This document shows positions 24,578 through 38,570 of a stretch of DNA of 64,000 nt, piece by piece. Origin of the DNA: Casuarius casuarius (taxonomy: Eukaryota; Chordata; Aves; Casuariiformes; Casuariidae); contig PTFA01000041.1 of assembly GCA_003342895.1 (NCBI GenBank), forward strand, positions 5,661,271 to 5,725,270, in the 5' to 3' direction. The notes below the pieces were generated by a model. That model was not told where the DNA came from, did no database searches, and saw only the letters and a list, made by a program, of their open reading frames with translations. Every line of letters begins with the position of its first letter. The first letter of the stretch is position 1. The translations under genes were made by a program, and so were the position numbers.

Positions 24578-26564
24578 ACCTATCCCACACCTTCCCCCAT
24601 AAACATGTAATGCAAAGGAGTCTAAAATTACTTGGTGTTCTAGTGTACATTGATAAAGTGATATTTAATTACTCTGCCTGTGTATAAGACAGTACTGATG
24701 TTCATAGAACAAATTCTAGTAATATTATGCTGCTGAGTTGGGGCAGTTCTTTCTAACTTTGGTATTGGCACTTGGACATCTTTATAGGCCAATGTTGGTA
24801 TCAGCCAGAATAACCTTTGCAGCTGTAAATATGCAGGTCTTCACACTTCTATGTGTGGAAATTTGCCCATACTGTTAAACAGTTATAATTGTAATAATTC
24901 TGACTACTGAAATTCTTACTTTGATATTAGGAAAGAATAAGAAGGGAGGAGGTAATCACTGAAAAGTTCATGCATGGGAGAGAAACAGAAATATTACCGA
25001 GTCATTGTGTCATGTAGTTGATGTCTCCAGCTGTGACAGAGAGATTGTATTTTTTTTTCTGTTGTTGCTTTTACATGCTTATAGGTTAAACTGAAGTGAT
25101 TAAGCCCTTGGAACACAAGATGCAGTGTATGTGTCAGCTAATTGACTGCTGACCCCTACTTTATAGTCTCTGTGGGCAGGTTCTCTTCCGTTTCAGCGTC
25201 TTGTCAACTAATTTTAATGCTCTTAATCCTATTCATATTTTGTGGTGTAGTCTAGGCCAAAAATATGTCTTCATAATTCAGTCCAGGCAAATTAGAAGAT
25301 ATTAAGGCCCATGCTGAAAGGGTTTGCCTTCTAGGCAAACTCATGATTGCATCACTCAGATGTTTCACTGTGAAAGCCATGTCTTTCTCCTCCTTTCTCA
25401 GTGTCACAGCAAAAATAGTCTGAAGTCAGCTGTTCTTCCGTCTTTCCATTCCCTTCTAGCTCTCAATACTTTTTGATGGCCTGCAGCTCTCTATTCATCT
25501 CCATTTTCAAATCGACCCTCTCCTCTATCAGTTTTCCCTCAAATTTTGAATCCTGCTATTCTTGTTGTCGTATGGTCTCCTGGTTGCTAGCTGTCTCCCA
25601 AGTCAGTCAAATGTTGCTGTACTTGTTACTGACAAACAGATGAAAGAATCTGCTGAGCTACTTGGCTATAATACATGGAAAAAGGTCTTTATACTAAAGT
25701 TATTCCCTGCTTTTGCATTCTGCTAATAAATTCTTGCTTGTTGAGATCAATTTTCAAGGGATTGACCATGGGTTAATTTTACATATTCTGGATCTGAACA
25801 ACTTTTGGATGGAATAGGTTTGAGGGCTGTTGTTAGAAACCTAGCACCGATAGTGATTATTCTGGTCTGTTTTCAAGCTTTTAGTTTTACAGGTTGATAT
25901 ACTGCTGAAAAAAAAGTAGTTATTCTAATTTCTGGGATGGGATTTCCTTCTTATGGCAGGGAAGTATTTGCATGCTTTGGAACAGAAAAACTGATAATTG
26001 ACTGGACAAGATTTGGAGGTGAGAATTTTTGAAATGTAAGAAGCATGTTTTATCCTCCTGGAATGGACTAATATCACATCAATAAAGTAGCTGCTGCACT
26101 AGTGGCAGGATCTGAGCATGGAAGGACACAAAGTGCCTTTAGATGTTATTTTATGACAGTTTCTATTTTTTGTGGAAATAAAGCCATACACCTTCTAACT
26201 TTTGAATGCCTCTGATTTAAAAATAAACAAAAAAGCTACTACACTTAGATGCAGTACAGTACTCATCTTTTTCTTCCTCTTGTTTTTATTTTGTTGTATT
26301 TGAATGGAAGTTGGTGTTGAGCTAGAATGGACAACCATAAACAATGCATATATATCAGAACCTCAGGTAGGATTATAGGCTAAAATTAAAATAAAAATTC
26401 TAACAACATGCGGCTGTCGTAAGCTGACAGTTGGCATGTTTTTTCTGATGGTTTGCCATTAACATTTTAGAATATTTTTCATAATAATGAGAGAAGTAGT
26501 ATTGGCCCCCAAATATTGAATTTTTCCCTGTGTTTCTGGTTAGGAAAACTTCCACTGTGCTTCC

Positions 26565-26720
26565 CACTGCTATTATTGTTGTTATTATTATTTGTAGTAT
26601 AGTAGTGTTTAAAGCCATGGACCATGACCCCCTGTGCTAAACGCTATACAAAAATACACGAAGGAGACAGTTCTTGCTTTGGAGAACTTACTCTCTGACA
26701 CAAGAGACGAAATGAGATAA
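26565..26720. repeat. Ancient amniote SINE-like repeat fragment
   Basis: The order ccatggaccatgaccccctg, tgctaaacgctatacaaa, gagacagttcttgctttgga, gaacttac matches a family common in turtle, crocodile and bird DNA ('catggaccaggaccccattgtgctaggcgctgtacaaac… gacagtccctgcccc…gagcttacaatc'). A short flank of TTATTATTA precedes it. About 25-30% of positions differ from the remembered form. Confidence 0.6.
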
Positions 26721-28499
26721 AGATGGAAATCACAGTGAAACTCTGTATTCAGCATCATAATAGATGGAAGCTGAGCATATCATTGGCATTGTTGTTGAGG
26801 TTTTTGAAGGCCTCAGGGTAAAGGAGAGAGGGTGAAGGTAGGTTTGAAGAAGGATAATCAAGTTGCTTTGTAGTTGTTTTGGGGGGTTTCTTGCCTCTGA
26901 GGGAGATCATTGCAGAAAGCACCAACACAGTTACTTAAAAACAGAAACAAGTAGGCATGGGAGGTATCATGGGTGAATTAGGGGCTTTGGGTCATCTCTT
27001 GATACACAAAATACATATGAGGGTCTGAAGAATGGGCTGCAAATGCAAATAAAGATGAAGACAATTATCTAATGTTTTATGTGGTAGAGAGGGCTGTATG
27101 GCAAATGATAGCCTGACTGAAGTGCTGGAAGGGCTTTGGCACAGTGAGTCATGGATGAACTAGTCTCTGAGGCTAAGTTCAGTGCTCTTCGGCAGTGCCT
27201 TTCTGTGCTAATGGTCTGGAGAGGTGGGATGGTGCCTTGTAGACATCCAGATTCTGAATCCACTCCTCCTTCATATTCATAAGGTGGGGCGGCTCTTGAA
27301 ATATGACTTTATGTGGTTGTTAATCATCATCTGGCTAACTATGAAACTGTATTTCTGGCATTTCAGTAGCCCAGTCTGAGCTACTCTACCCTGTCCCTGC
27401 CATATTGTCAAGACTGCACAATTTGCGGATTAGCTGCTGCTTTGTACAATGTAGTGTTCTTGGTGCTGTTAATGTTGTGGTTTTAGTTGATATCTTGGAA
27501 TTGTGCTATGATATTCATGTGCCCATTAATAGATGCTGCTGATGCTCTGAATTATTAAGGGGTTGGTGTTCTACTGTGCCAAACAAACAAATTGGGTAGA
27601 ACTATAAGGTGGACAAACAGTGGATGCTACACTCCAGGTCACGTTTTTATGGAAGTAAAGGGAGGCATTTGGCAAGGTGGCATACAGGAATGGCTGAAGC
27701 TGACCTTAGCTAATGGATTTATAAGCAAGATTTAAGAGGTTTAAAAACAGGTTTTCCAAAATAGCCAGTGATAAATTGGCTATAAATTGCCTGTCTGCTG
27801 AGAATTCATTGCAGCTTCGACATTCATCCCTCTGCCAGATTCCTTGTGCTATAGCTGCTTCACTCACCACATATCTTGCCTAGTTTTCCAAACCAAGATT
27901 TCCGTCCTACACTCCTTGTCTTCCTCACCTTTCTGCATAGAACTTCTCCTACCAGAGACATATATTACCAGGACTTCAGGGCAAGTGTTTTACAAGTTGA
28001 ATTAGAATGGTGATAAGGAAAAACTGGGTAATCCAGCTGCTTTTCTCTCCTTTTTACTTCAATTGTTATGGATTTTAAATTATATTTGGGCACTGAAATT
28101 ATGCCTGCATTTTATTGACTATGTAGTTTACCATTGGGCTTATTTGCTATGTTTTTCTAAACTTAATTCCTGCTCTCTCATCCATTGTTATATAGATGTA
28201 TGAAGGGCTCTGAAAGCAGTTACATTATGCAATTTAGCAGTGCCTGGTATATTTTATTAGGATTAAGAGCTTGTAAAATAATATAGTAGTACTTAGAATT
28301 TCAGGAAATACCTGCCTGAAAAAATAGCAATGGTAACTTGATATGATATTTGTACGTTTGCTTTGAGTTTGCAGAATGTCTTTAAGAGACAAGCTTCCTG
28401 CTAGCCAATTTATTTTTTTGATAACAGGGACTGTCTAGAAGTACATTCAGAAGGCAAACACAGTAATTAATTTGTCACTGAAACCTGAGGGGTCCTCTT

Positions 28500-28685
28500 C
28501 CTCATATAGGTGATAATGAAGGTTTTGCATGTAATTAGCAGGAATAATTAGCACATTTCTGGTAACAAATAGACTGAGTGGTTCTCTGCAAATAAATTAA
28601 TTGTTGTGCTAACACAGGCAATTGTCTCTTTATTGTCTGACAATGCCCCTTGTTTGCACTAAAGCTTATTTCAGACCTTAGCAGC
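28500..28685. other. Candidate conserved non-coding element
   Basis: Several TAATTA/ATTAAT-type homeodomain core motifs (gtaattag, aataattag, aattaattgttg) are followed by tctttattgtctgacaatg. There is no open frame or repeat match. The call rests on motif density alone. Confidence 0.2.
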
Positions 28686-31600
28686 TTTGCATAAATAGGA
28701 AAAAGAATCTATAAAATTGTACCTCGTCCATCTGCTTCTGCGAAACTTCAAGACCACCAAGGGACTTGTTTGTCAAGACTTGTTAAACAATTTGTAATCT
28801 TGAACATGTGTTTCACTATATTAACAAATGAATTGTTCAAATCAACTTAGTGGGTAAACCAGAAAAACCACACTGATCAATCAAATGCTGACTGTGGGCA
28901 TCTAGGAAAATAGATGTCTCTCTGAAAAAAATACAGCAGTAAAGTCATAGCAAAACTATGTAGAAGCTGAACAATTCCCAGAATTCCACATATAATCACA
29001 CAGCCGAGTAGAACTGTTTTAATGTTCCTCCTAATGCAAAATTGCACTGTGATGCCTTTTTTTTCACTGCTGTAAAAAGCGGGGCTTCGTATATCTGCTA
29101 CCATATCCTCTGAGCAGCCTTATTTTAGACAAGGCCTAGTCAACCCGTGCTCTGTCTTCAGTTGCTCTTTTTGGAAAATCTAACAAGCTAGTATTGAGCT
29201 AGTCTTTCTACTTCAAGTGTTTTGTTTCATCCCTTTCCTATCTTTTTCCTGGACTTTTCAGAAGCAACTATCATCCCAACAATAATCTTACATTAGCTGC
29301 TGGGTTTTCATAAATATGGAAGTTGTTTGTTATGTGAAGTCAGTCTGCAGATAAGTTTAGTACCTTCCATTTGTCTATGAAGAGGGAGGAAGATGAAGGG
29401 AGAACATATAGTCCGAGGGTGGGATACCACAGGTGTAGGGTTGGTTAAAATTGTAAATTTGTTTTGTGGAAGAAAAGGAAAAATTACCAAATTTCCTCTG
29501 GAATGGAAACAATGAGAATGCAGTTGAAGAGTGTGGAATTACTATTTTTTTTTGATAACAACAGAATAATAATTTCCAAATGAAACATATTTCCACATAC
29601 TGATGTATTTTGTTTTTTATTTTCTGATTATTTCTTAACTTGTCCATAGTAGCAGTGGCAGTGTGCAGTGCCTTTATGAATCAATGTGAGAATAATAACA
29701 GCGGTATAAAAATTAAAATAAGTCTCAAAACATAATGCCAGCCATTTTTGGAATCTGTTTCTAAAACTGAACAACAGCAGAAGAATCAGTTCCTGCATTT
29801 TTAAATGAGAAATATTGTTAAGTAAATATAATTTCCTGAAAAAAAAATCAGTTTTCTAAAATGATATTTTCTAGCATAAAATATTTCAATGAAAATTAAT
29901 CATTGGGACCTACATGCCCTTTCCTTCCTTGTTGGAGAAATGCTACTCATTCTACCATTTTTGTGTTCTTGTTGTGGTTGACAATAAGGTGTCCAGGAAC
30001 ATTTAAAAAAAACAGACAAACAATGTTTTTGCAAGTGTCTCTACCATTGCTAAACTTAAGGCTTATCCATACTTGTAGCTGGTTGACTTCAATCCCTTTT
30101 TACTAGTGTGGTGTGTGTCAGCCAAGCTAACATTTTTTTGTGAATCCTGTCAAATGGTATACAGTTTTGTGAGTGTGGAGATGTGGGCTGAGTTAAACAG
30201 TCTAGGTATAAAGGTATTCTTCCTTAAAGCACTGTTTGTGCATCTATCCAGCCTTCCCAAGGATATCCTGCAAAAATTTGTTGGGCTTATTTACTGTTTA
30301 CTTGTGTGTCCACCCAGTGTTCCCACGACCTCATGACCAGATAACCTCTGAGTGTAAATGGTGGTGTGGAGGGTGATGTAAGCCCCAGTTACTATGCTGT
30401 CAAGCCTTTTATTTTTGCATAAAGTATTGTTAACAATGTTAATATTAATTAACAGTTATTATGGAACTGGAGAGAGAAATAGTTAAGAAAAGTGGGCACA
30501 GGCAGTGTGAAGGAGGGGAGAGGGATGCTGAATGGGCTGCCTGAAGACTCAGGCCAGCTTTAGGACCTCTGGAATTGGTTGTAAGGTGTGTGGCTCCGTG
30601 AGGTGTGAAAGCTCCTGTCATTCGGATTTGTATGCCCTTTCTGCCTGCTGGATTTCGAGGCTCCCACTGCTTTGCTCACCTAGTCTGCTATAAATTCTCC
30701 GCCCCTTTTTTCTTCCCTCGAAGCATGCAAGAACACTTACGCTGGTTGTGTGCTGTCCCTCTGCCTGTGTGTTCATGGCTCTCTCTCTTTACATACTTTC
30801 AAAAAATCCAGCTGACTGAGATGGTGACACTGCTTGAACTAAATAATAGCAGGCTTGAAGGAAAAACAGTTCTACTGTAGCAGCAGAGGCAGAAAAGGAA
30901 AGGCATTAGAATTATTTTTCTAGCTTACAGTTTCATTAGTGCCCTCAGCTTTGAGCCAGCATGAGGTATCATGAGGTTATTTGGCCAAGTCATACTACAC
31001 AAGACATTTCAAAGAAGAAAGATGTTTTATGGTACTTTAAGAATTTTGTTCCTTTTTGGTTACTGCAAAATTCTATTTATTTTGTACTTTGCTGATCATT
31101 GACTGCTAGAAAAGAGAACTTAAGCCAAAGGATTATTTATATCATTTAGACCTAGCAATAATAGTCCCAGTATAGGCCAGCAGAATATTCAGCACAGACT
31201 ACAATTCACTCCTTGGGCCTCTCTGCAGTTCAGGGTGCCAGTCTGTTCTGACTGCCTGAAGCCCCCCTCTTGCAGCACTCCTTACTGTTAGTGCAGGTTA
31301 TGTGCATTAAATCCCAAGATGGGGTCTGTAAACCCAGCTGGGTGGGAGGAATGTAGTCAGTCATGTGATGAGATACGTATTTCTACAGGGGTCTTGCCAT
31401 AGGGTGCCCATACGTTGTCATGCATCAGCAGTGTGCATGGTGCCAGGGTGGGGCAAAGGCTATAGTGGGTGGCCTTAATGTGTTTCCAGACAACGTGGCC
31501 TGTCCCAGCTGGAGGCCTGAGCATCACGAGGCAATGGATTAAGGGACTGTATGATTTGCTCTAGTGACAAATGTTGACAGAAGAAAGATGAAATCTAGCA

Positions 31601-32624
31601 TTAATGCTGTTCTCTTTAAACTGTTTGCTTTGGTGCCAGCCCTGCCTGCTGAGGTATGCTATTTGTGTTCGAATTGCTGACTTTGGTGTTCTGTACACAG
31701 GATTTTGTAGAATGAACCAAATTTAATTTCTCAGGTGTAAAAGAAAGCAATCAAGATTTTTGACTTCTGTTGCTTTGAAGACTCTTGTATGTGACAACAC
31801 CACAGTGGTGAGATAGGTGTCTCATCCCTCTACCTGTGCTCTGCAGGTAACAATGAACTAAATTCACATTCCTTCCATTTTGCTTTATGAAACCAGGTGC
31901 AAAACTGTTATCCAGCACAAATTAAAGTATCAGTTTGTGGTCCAACATAATCTCCCTGCTTTATCTCCATTGTTTCCAGGTGGCTAACCCACAAACTGAG
32001 TGAATCCTTGGTGTGATAGACAAATGGTAGCAAATTTCTATGATGACTTTTCAGCAAGTTATTTGTGCCAGAACCTATTGAAATCGCACTCAGGTCTGCT
32101 GTGCATGGTAATGAATAACATGGACACAAGAATTTATAATGTTTGCCCTCAGTTGTATTCTAGAAAGTTCTTTAATATAGCTCCAAAATCCCATTTAGAG
32201 AGGGCCAACTTTAGTGAACAGGTAGTTTAACTTTTCATGCTGGTTTTCTCTGAAGGCTCAGTAGCACAGATAACTTTGAAAGGCTTTCTGGAATTTGCTT
32301 TTATCCATTGGTGGTAGTCTGCCTTGCATGGGAGGATTAACTTACGAGGGCTGGAAGGTTTTCTTTGGCTGTTGTTTAGATTTTTTCCTCTTGATTTAGT
32401 TTTAATCTAATCTCTTCTAGGCACCAAGCAGAGCTGAAAAGTGAGTGACTTTTTATCTAAACTGAAGTGATAGCAATTGATCAGGTTTTCATCATCTGTC
32501 TTTGCTGTCATTGGAGCTTCCTCTGTGATCTGCAGTTGACTGAACGAAATGAAAACTCAATTCAATTCTTTAGCTAGCTAGATGTTTATTTATAGATAGG
32601 TATGTTGAAGCATGGTGGTGTAGG

Positions 32625-32700
32625 GCCCAATTCTGTTTCTTGCTATGAATAGCAAAACTTCTGTTGATTTCATTGAGAGTAGGAACATCTTTGACTTACT
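32625..32700. repeat. Ancient sauropsid repeat fragment
   Basis: gggcccaattctgtttc, then agcaaaacttctgttgattt and cattgagagt, recall the family with 'gggcccaatcctgc…gagcaaaactcccattgacttcaatgggagt'. Weak. Confidence 0.35.
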
Positions 32701-32850
32701 TGAAAAAGGAGAATGAAACTTGTCTTTGCACTGTGATTTGGAACAAGTCATGTTTACTGACAGTAGAACAGAGAACTAGGTCATCCTGGTAAAGTTTCAG
32801 GTAATGCTCATCACATTTTGTTTTTACTTCTGCTTTTGTTTTCTTCCTAG

Positions 32851-32984
32851 GTACTTGACATTAATATGGACGTCTTATTATATAGGTCTTACAGCATTAG
32901 AACAACATGACTATGCATTAAGTGGACAAGCAGCTGAGAGAAGTTCATGGTCTTATCAAAGGAAAATTAATTTCTTAAATGCCT
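32851..32984 (+). CDS. Candidate third exon, low confidence
   Basis: A pyrimidine-rich tract ending ttttcttcctag precedes this 134-bp segment, and gtgagt follows it, although the base before the donor is T, not G. Exon 2 ends with AA. The first base here (G) completes AAG (Lys) and then leaves an open frame for the whole segment. The frame reads YLTLIWTSYYIGLTAL, which could be a short membrane-inserted stretch, then a hydrophilic part (EQHDYALSGQAAERSSW). The frame stays open for 11 more bases into the donor side and then meets TAA. Phase agreement has a one-in-three chance of being accidental, and the composition is only moderately coding. The 28-kb distance from exon 2 is unremarkable for a vertebrate gene. 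Confidence 0.2.
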
Positions 32985-35087
32985 GTGAGTATTAAAAAGC
33001 ATGCAAAAAATGAACAGCATTTACTAGCCACGCTTCAGTTTTGCTCAGTTGCCGGGAGTATTATTTAGTTTAAACTGGATAACCAGAAGCTTTAATTACA
33101 ATATGCTGCACAGGCACTGCAAAAAAGTTCTCTGAGGCCTTTTCCTAAGTAGATCTACTGTCAGTGCCAAGCTCTTCTAGTCACTGTGCATTGATTCTGC
33201 CAACGCACAGGGAATACTTCGCTCTGCCAGTCCAAGTTAACTATTAACATAGTGTGTCTGCTTGCAAGCTCTGTGCTGCTTTTTAGCTTAGAAAGTAAGC
33301 TCCTTGACCAAGGATTTGATCAAACGAGGGAGAAAAAACCCCAATCACTGAAACAATGCCTTGAACTTTAACTTGTCTGTTTGATTTCCCTTATAATGGA
33401 GCAGACATCATTTCAAAAAACATTTGTTTTGATCGAATGATTACATTTGCAAGTGTTTTGATATATGAACATTGAAACAGATTTAAGAATGTGGGGGTGT
33501 GTATACTATTTATTGTGATAAATGCCTTTGAATTCTTCTTGCTAATTCACCATATATTTCCAGAGCTGATCTAAGCATTGAAGTGAACATTGACAGCTTG
33601 CTTTATTAGAAAACATAGGAGAAAGTTTTAAGAATCAACAAAGACTGGTGTCTGTCATCCACTCCCATATTGTGTAGGTGGCTTTTCCCCTGTATTTAAG
33701 GGCAGAAAAAATGTTGGCTCAGAGCAACAACTTTTTGGGTTCTTTTTGGTTTTTTTTTGATCTTCACGTGTTGCTCCTTCTTAACAATGCTGACTGAAGA
33801 TCACCAAAAAAATACTCTGAAATGTTTATTCTCTGTCATAGTCTATAAGTTACAAAAAGCAGCTGAGCCTTCACTGGGGCTTTTGAATATTCCAAAGGGG
33901 TAAAAAATATTTCTGTCAACCTTGGAATTCAAATATTCCTAACACTAATGCCCAGTATCCAGCAATCAAAGTAAAAAACTCTAAGTTTTGAGTTAAAATG
34001 CAATACATTTCATAGTAGGAAGATAGCTTCTAGGGGGCAGTAGCTTCTTTTGCCCCCTGAGAGTATTATTAGTTCCAGCTACTCATAAGTTGTGCACTGT
34101 CATTTAATCTGAATGAGTGTATGGAGTATGAAATTTGCTGTTGGTGGCACTGTCCTTTTCTAGTCTGAGAAGCTTACTGTTTCGATGGTAGAACATGAAG
34201 TCGTATGCACTGGGCTAATAAAATGTTATAGATACTTTCACTGTATGCCGAAATCTAAAGATAATGAAAAAGACCTGATTATGTCTGTGGATTACTCTAA
34301 TCAATTATCCGTACTGCTTAATAAGAAAACAACAAGAATAAATGGCTCAGATTTTTCCTAACCTAGATGATTCTAGGAACACATTGTAAGAGCTGTTACA
34401 TAATGGCATTAACATTAAAAAGAAAATATATGTTTTTCAAAACATTTTTACTGGTTTAGTTAGTCTTTTATTCTTTCTTGCAAAATAGAGGTTGATTTAT
34501 GCCAGCATGAATACATTTTACATAAAATGTCTGGTATCAAAAGTGAAAAAGAGCAGAAAAATTACACACAAATTAATAGATTTTAATTATGATTAATGCT
34601 TAATAATGATCATTGGCTGTTTTCAGGTAGTAGCAACTATTTTTCAGGTCGTAGCAAGCCATTTTTCCTGGAGAAGACTAGATGATCTGGAATTGATTAC
34701 TGGAGGTGTTTCTTCACCAAAACGGAATAATGCAGTATCACATATGGGGTTATCCAGCGTTTACTGAGAAACAGACAAAACATCATTTACAAATTGAGAT
34801 TGAGCCCTTTAGGTAGGAAGCTTCCTCCTGTGCAGAACTCCATGTGTATCAGTGGCTTTTTCTTTTCACAGCCATGATTAGCATCCTTATCGGTCTGGTT
34901 GTAGCTCTTGGGCAATGGATGTATAAGGGCAGTTGTCCTTTCTTGAAAACATTGGCTTCAGTGGAGCAGCGCATTATACTAAACCGATCTAGAATATAGT
35001 TGTTCAAAGAGCTTTTAATTTCTGGGAAAGTTAGACAAGTTTCCATTCTGGACCTGATCAATTTGTAAAATTGTGAGTGTTAAAATC

Positions 35088-35172
35088 ATTTTAGAATCTT
35101 AGAATAATTTAGGCTAGAAGGAACTTTTGGTGATCATCTAGTCTAAACCCCTGCTCAAAGCAGTGTGAATGT
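35088..35172 (-). mobile_element. CR1 LINE 3' tail, bird-type, minus strand
   Basis: The plus strand reads tagaatcttagaataattta, ggctagaaggaac, gatcatctagtctaaacccc and tgctcaaagcag. This is the reverse complement of the standard avian CR1 3' end ('ccctgctcaaagcagg', 'ccaaccccctg', 'agaatcatagaatgg'). The 3' end is at the left. This short match is the best single hint that the DNA is from a bird. Similarity may continue weakly to about 35620. Confidence 0.75.
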
Positions 35173-37999
35173 TACAGGTCTTGTGGAGAAGAATGAAAGA
35201 ACAACTCCCCGTAACACCAAAAATGTCCATAGCCAGTGTTGGACAGGAAATATCTGACCAAGCCAATATTCCTGGTGAGCCTCAGAAAGGTGAATTGGCT
35301 TTTGTGGATGCAAAATTGATGAATACTCATCAAACTTACTGAACACCACATTATCCACTTTGTGCTTACATATGCTAATAACACTTGATTTTGCCACTTA
35401 TCCCTGGAAAATCATTATTCCTCTGCTTATTATATTATCCTTTATTCTTCCAGTTTCTTTTAAACCGTTTCCCTATGCTTTTCCCTGTTTGTAATCTTTG
35501 AGTAGTTCACCTGTGAGAATATTCCCGATTTTGCCCTTTTTTCAGAGGTCCCTATATGTTTTAGAAGTATCAAGGAAACCTCCTCCCATGCCTGTATGAT
35601 TTTTTCTCTTCAAAGTGAGCCTGCTCAGTGACCTGCCCATACTATTGGGTGGGATGGCAAGAATAGGTTGAATTATACGCGGAGCAACTGCAGTTTCTGC
35701 TTGAAGTAAGACTTTTTCTTCCCAAATCTATGTGAAGGATAAATGCAACTTTGAGATGAACTCATAATTTTTTTTCTTCCCAGCTGCTCCAGACTCTTTT
35801 GAGGCTGACATGACCCACAATTTATTTCATGTAGTTTGTGTATTTTGCTGAAGAACACATGATCGGAGGGTATTTTACTCCTAATGTTAGATAAACACTT
35901 CTAGAGGGCAATTCAACTGACCAAGGCTGATAGCCTGCAGCATGGGATTTCATCTTGTTTTATGACCCATTGGCCTAGCAAATCATTTTGATGGGGGACT
36001 TGACTACATGTTGAGCTAGTCGTGAATAGCCATTCCAGAATTATTAATGAATAATCACATGTGCCAATATATTTATTCCAACTGAATCTCCCCACACACT
36101 CTGTTATTCCTTGTTATTCAGAAACAGCTATTACACTTAAAATTCACACGCCCTCTTAATCCCAGTTGAAGCGTAAACAGATTGTCAGAGAGTCAATAAT
36201 GTTAACATTAATCTTTTCCTGATGTCAAAGTGCTTGCTAATAGTTGTTTTAGGCAAAACACTATGACCTGGATTTATCACACCTAATTCCAGCCCTAGAC
36301 TGAGACATCACTGCTAAGGATATTGTATTTTGAGCTCTCTTTGCAGTCGGGCACATGTGGATAAGGCTTCCCCAGAAAGCCAATCAGCACGTCTAACGTG
36401 GAAGTTGTTTTCTGAAGGTGTCAGTGTCTCTTCTTTGATAACAGAAAGCTCCAGAGATAGTAGGGTGCTTATTTAAGCACCTCAGGTAAATGACAGTGTT
36501 CTGTGGGAGGAATCAGGACTAGGGTCAGTAAGTCCTCCATCTGCAGGAGAGGGTGTTCAGATTGGTGTATTTATGTAGCCTGTAGGACACAATGGAACTG
36601 TCCAGGTCTCCTAATTTAGTTTTATCTTCTACAGTTCTTCTTGTCATGATTTTTAAAAAATAATTCAGTATAATAATTCCTCTTTCAGAGGAAAGAACCT
36701 AAGGCACAAGCAGGAAAGAGGAAACCCAGAAAGTTGGTTCATCAGAATAGAAAAGCAAAAGGTAAAGATAGTGTCCTGATGTTGATGACAGCTTATATAA
36801 ATATGCTGGACCATGATTTGTGGTGGCTGAGGAACGACCTCATGAAACTTCTGTTCCTGGTAGGTGGGATGGAAGTTGGTGCAGCAATTTCTTTTGATTC
36901 CACACTGAAATCTGACAGTATTTGCAAGCTGGAAACCTGATTCAAACAAAATGCTCTAACCTGGCATGAAGATGAGTAGTAGTCATCTGCTTTGGGACTG
37001 TATTACTATTCCTACTTTAACTCTGGAACACTATAATGGAAAGTATCAGTGAACTGTGTCTTCTGAGAAAATCTGTTGTCTTTTTGAACCACATCTTTCT
37101 TTGCCTGTGAGGATATACCTCAAGGTAGTATCCTTCAAAGACAAAAATAAGTAAGGGTATGGCTTCCATCAGCAGCTCCACTGCAATTAAAGAACCCAGT
37201 CATACATATCATTTAATAACCTTCTGTGTATTTCCATCATTGAGACTCAGGGAGAGAGGACTTTTGAAACAGTAGTGTGCATCTTCATTACAGAAACTGT
37301 GAGACTGATCTAAATTAGTTACTGCCTGGAAACAATCCAGATGGTGATGGCCATTCATTTCTACACATGAAGGGAACATCTGAGGTGGGTGCAAGCCAGA
37401 AGTATGCTGGTAGGAAAGTGAACTTTCCTAGAATGCAAAGTATATTTACATGAACCATTTGTTAAGTAGTTTCAGACAGGCATATTTGCATCTGATGTAT
37501 CTGACTGGATAATTCACAGAAAGAAGGTCCTTAAATTAGCAGACTAAATTCATCAGTGTAAATTTACCCACTGCAATCAACACTTGTTACAAATATTCCC
37601 ATTCTGTCTCATGTGGAAAAGCTTCCCTGTTGCGTTTAACCTCACTGCTGGCCCTCCTTTATTCGGATAGATCTGGTAATGCTAGACACTTTTGGTGAAA
37701 CTCTGGCCCATTGAAATTAGTAGGGAAACTGCTGTGGATTCTCATGAGGATTTCTCTATGCTACAAAAGAAACCTTCTGATAAAAGCAAAATACATTCAA
37801 GGTTTGGATTTATGTTAGACAATGAATGTAAAGCTGTGACCATACCTAATTAAATCACATTCTCCATTACACTGTTTTCCTGTTATTTAACCTGTACTTA
37901 ACTAAGAAATTATCACTTCTGGGTGCATCATTCTACATATGGAATTTAAAATTCCTATATCACCTTGAGCTTATATTTTAATCAATCAAAATGTAAATA
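35173..37999 (+). other. Intronic sequence, no gene seen
   Basis: AT-rich DNA. The first 450 bases may be a badly decayed continuation of the adjacent CR1. A small 'cattgaaattagtaggg' motif near 37710 belongs to the old sauropsid repeat group. No coding signal. Confidence 0.45.
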
Positions 38000-38570
38000 T
38001 TTCTTTGTATTTTAACCAGCTCCAGACCTTGGATGCTGATGTCAGTAGGTAGATCTTATCTTTTAAATTTTTTCTGTAAATTGTTTTTCAAAATATTGAA
38101 GAATGTCTATCTGATACAAAATCCTGTGCAAAACAATTCTTGCTATGTTACAGTGAATACACACTTTAAATTCTGATCTTCTGCTTTCTGTCTATAAACC
38201 AATTATTTAGTTTCATAATTTTCCTTATCCAGTTTCATAGTTTTCCTGAGGGCAGCTTATATTTAATACTATATGCACTAATCCATCAAGTGAAAAATTG
38301 TCAAAGGCTTTCTGAGAGTCCAGATATCTGTGCTGCTATAGTTCATGTCAATGGTTATTTCCCCTAGAACCTTGAAGTTAGTAAGACTAGTCTGATGTAA
38401 TTCAGTTCATAAATCTGTCATGATCTGGTTTTATACATCTTTATGCAATTAATAGATCTTTTATGTCTTTAACTTTTCTTCTACTGATTTTTAGCCATTT
38501 CAAGTGGAGCTGAGGCCGAATTAAAACCACTGAAGTTGAAGAAATCACCAAGTGATCTCAGTGAGTTCTG
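38000..38570 (-). mobile_element. Decayed CR1/L3-like LINE, internal (reverse-transcriptase) part
   Basis: On the plus strand the blocks tataaaccaattatttag, gtcaaaggctttctgagagt, ccagatatctgtg, gttagtaagactagtctgat and aattaatagatct run in the order of the antisense strand of CR1/L3 ORF2. That strand reads 'ccagttgttgatcc…tgtcaaagg(c)tttgctaaaatccaggtat…aattaggcatgacctg'. The reading frame is destroyed by stops and indels. The apparent exon at 38495-38616 falls within or at the edge of this relic. Confidence 0.5.

Larger units (their letters stand above)
23734..35087 (+). other. Intronic sequence with scattered relics
   Basis: AT-rich DNA. It includes a compound simple repeat at 24529-24577, an ancient repeat at about 26.57-26.72 kb, a homeodomain-motif-rich stretch at about 28.50-28.68 kb and the candidate exon at 32851-32984. 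Other ORFs are short and lack coding composition. Confidence 0.45.

Noticed and set aside
24348..24650. 100-codon minus-strand ORF
   Set aside because: It runs through compound simple repeats (CCTC, AAAAC, C-run, CA) and is low complexity.
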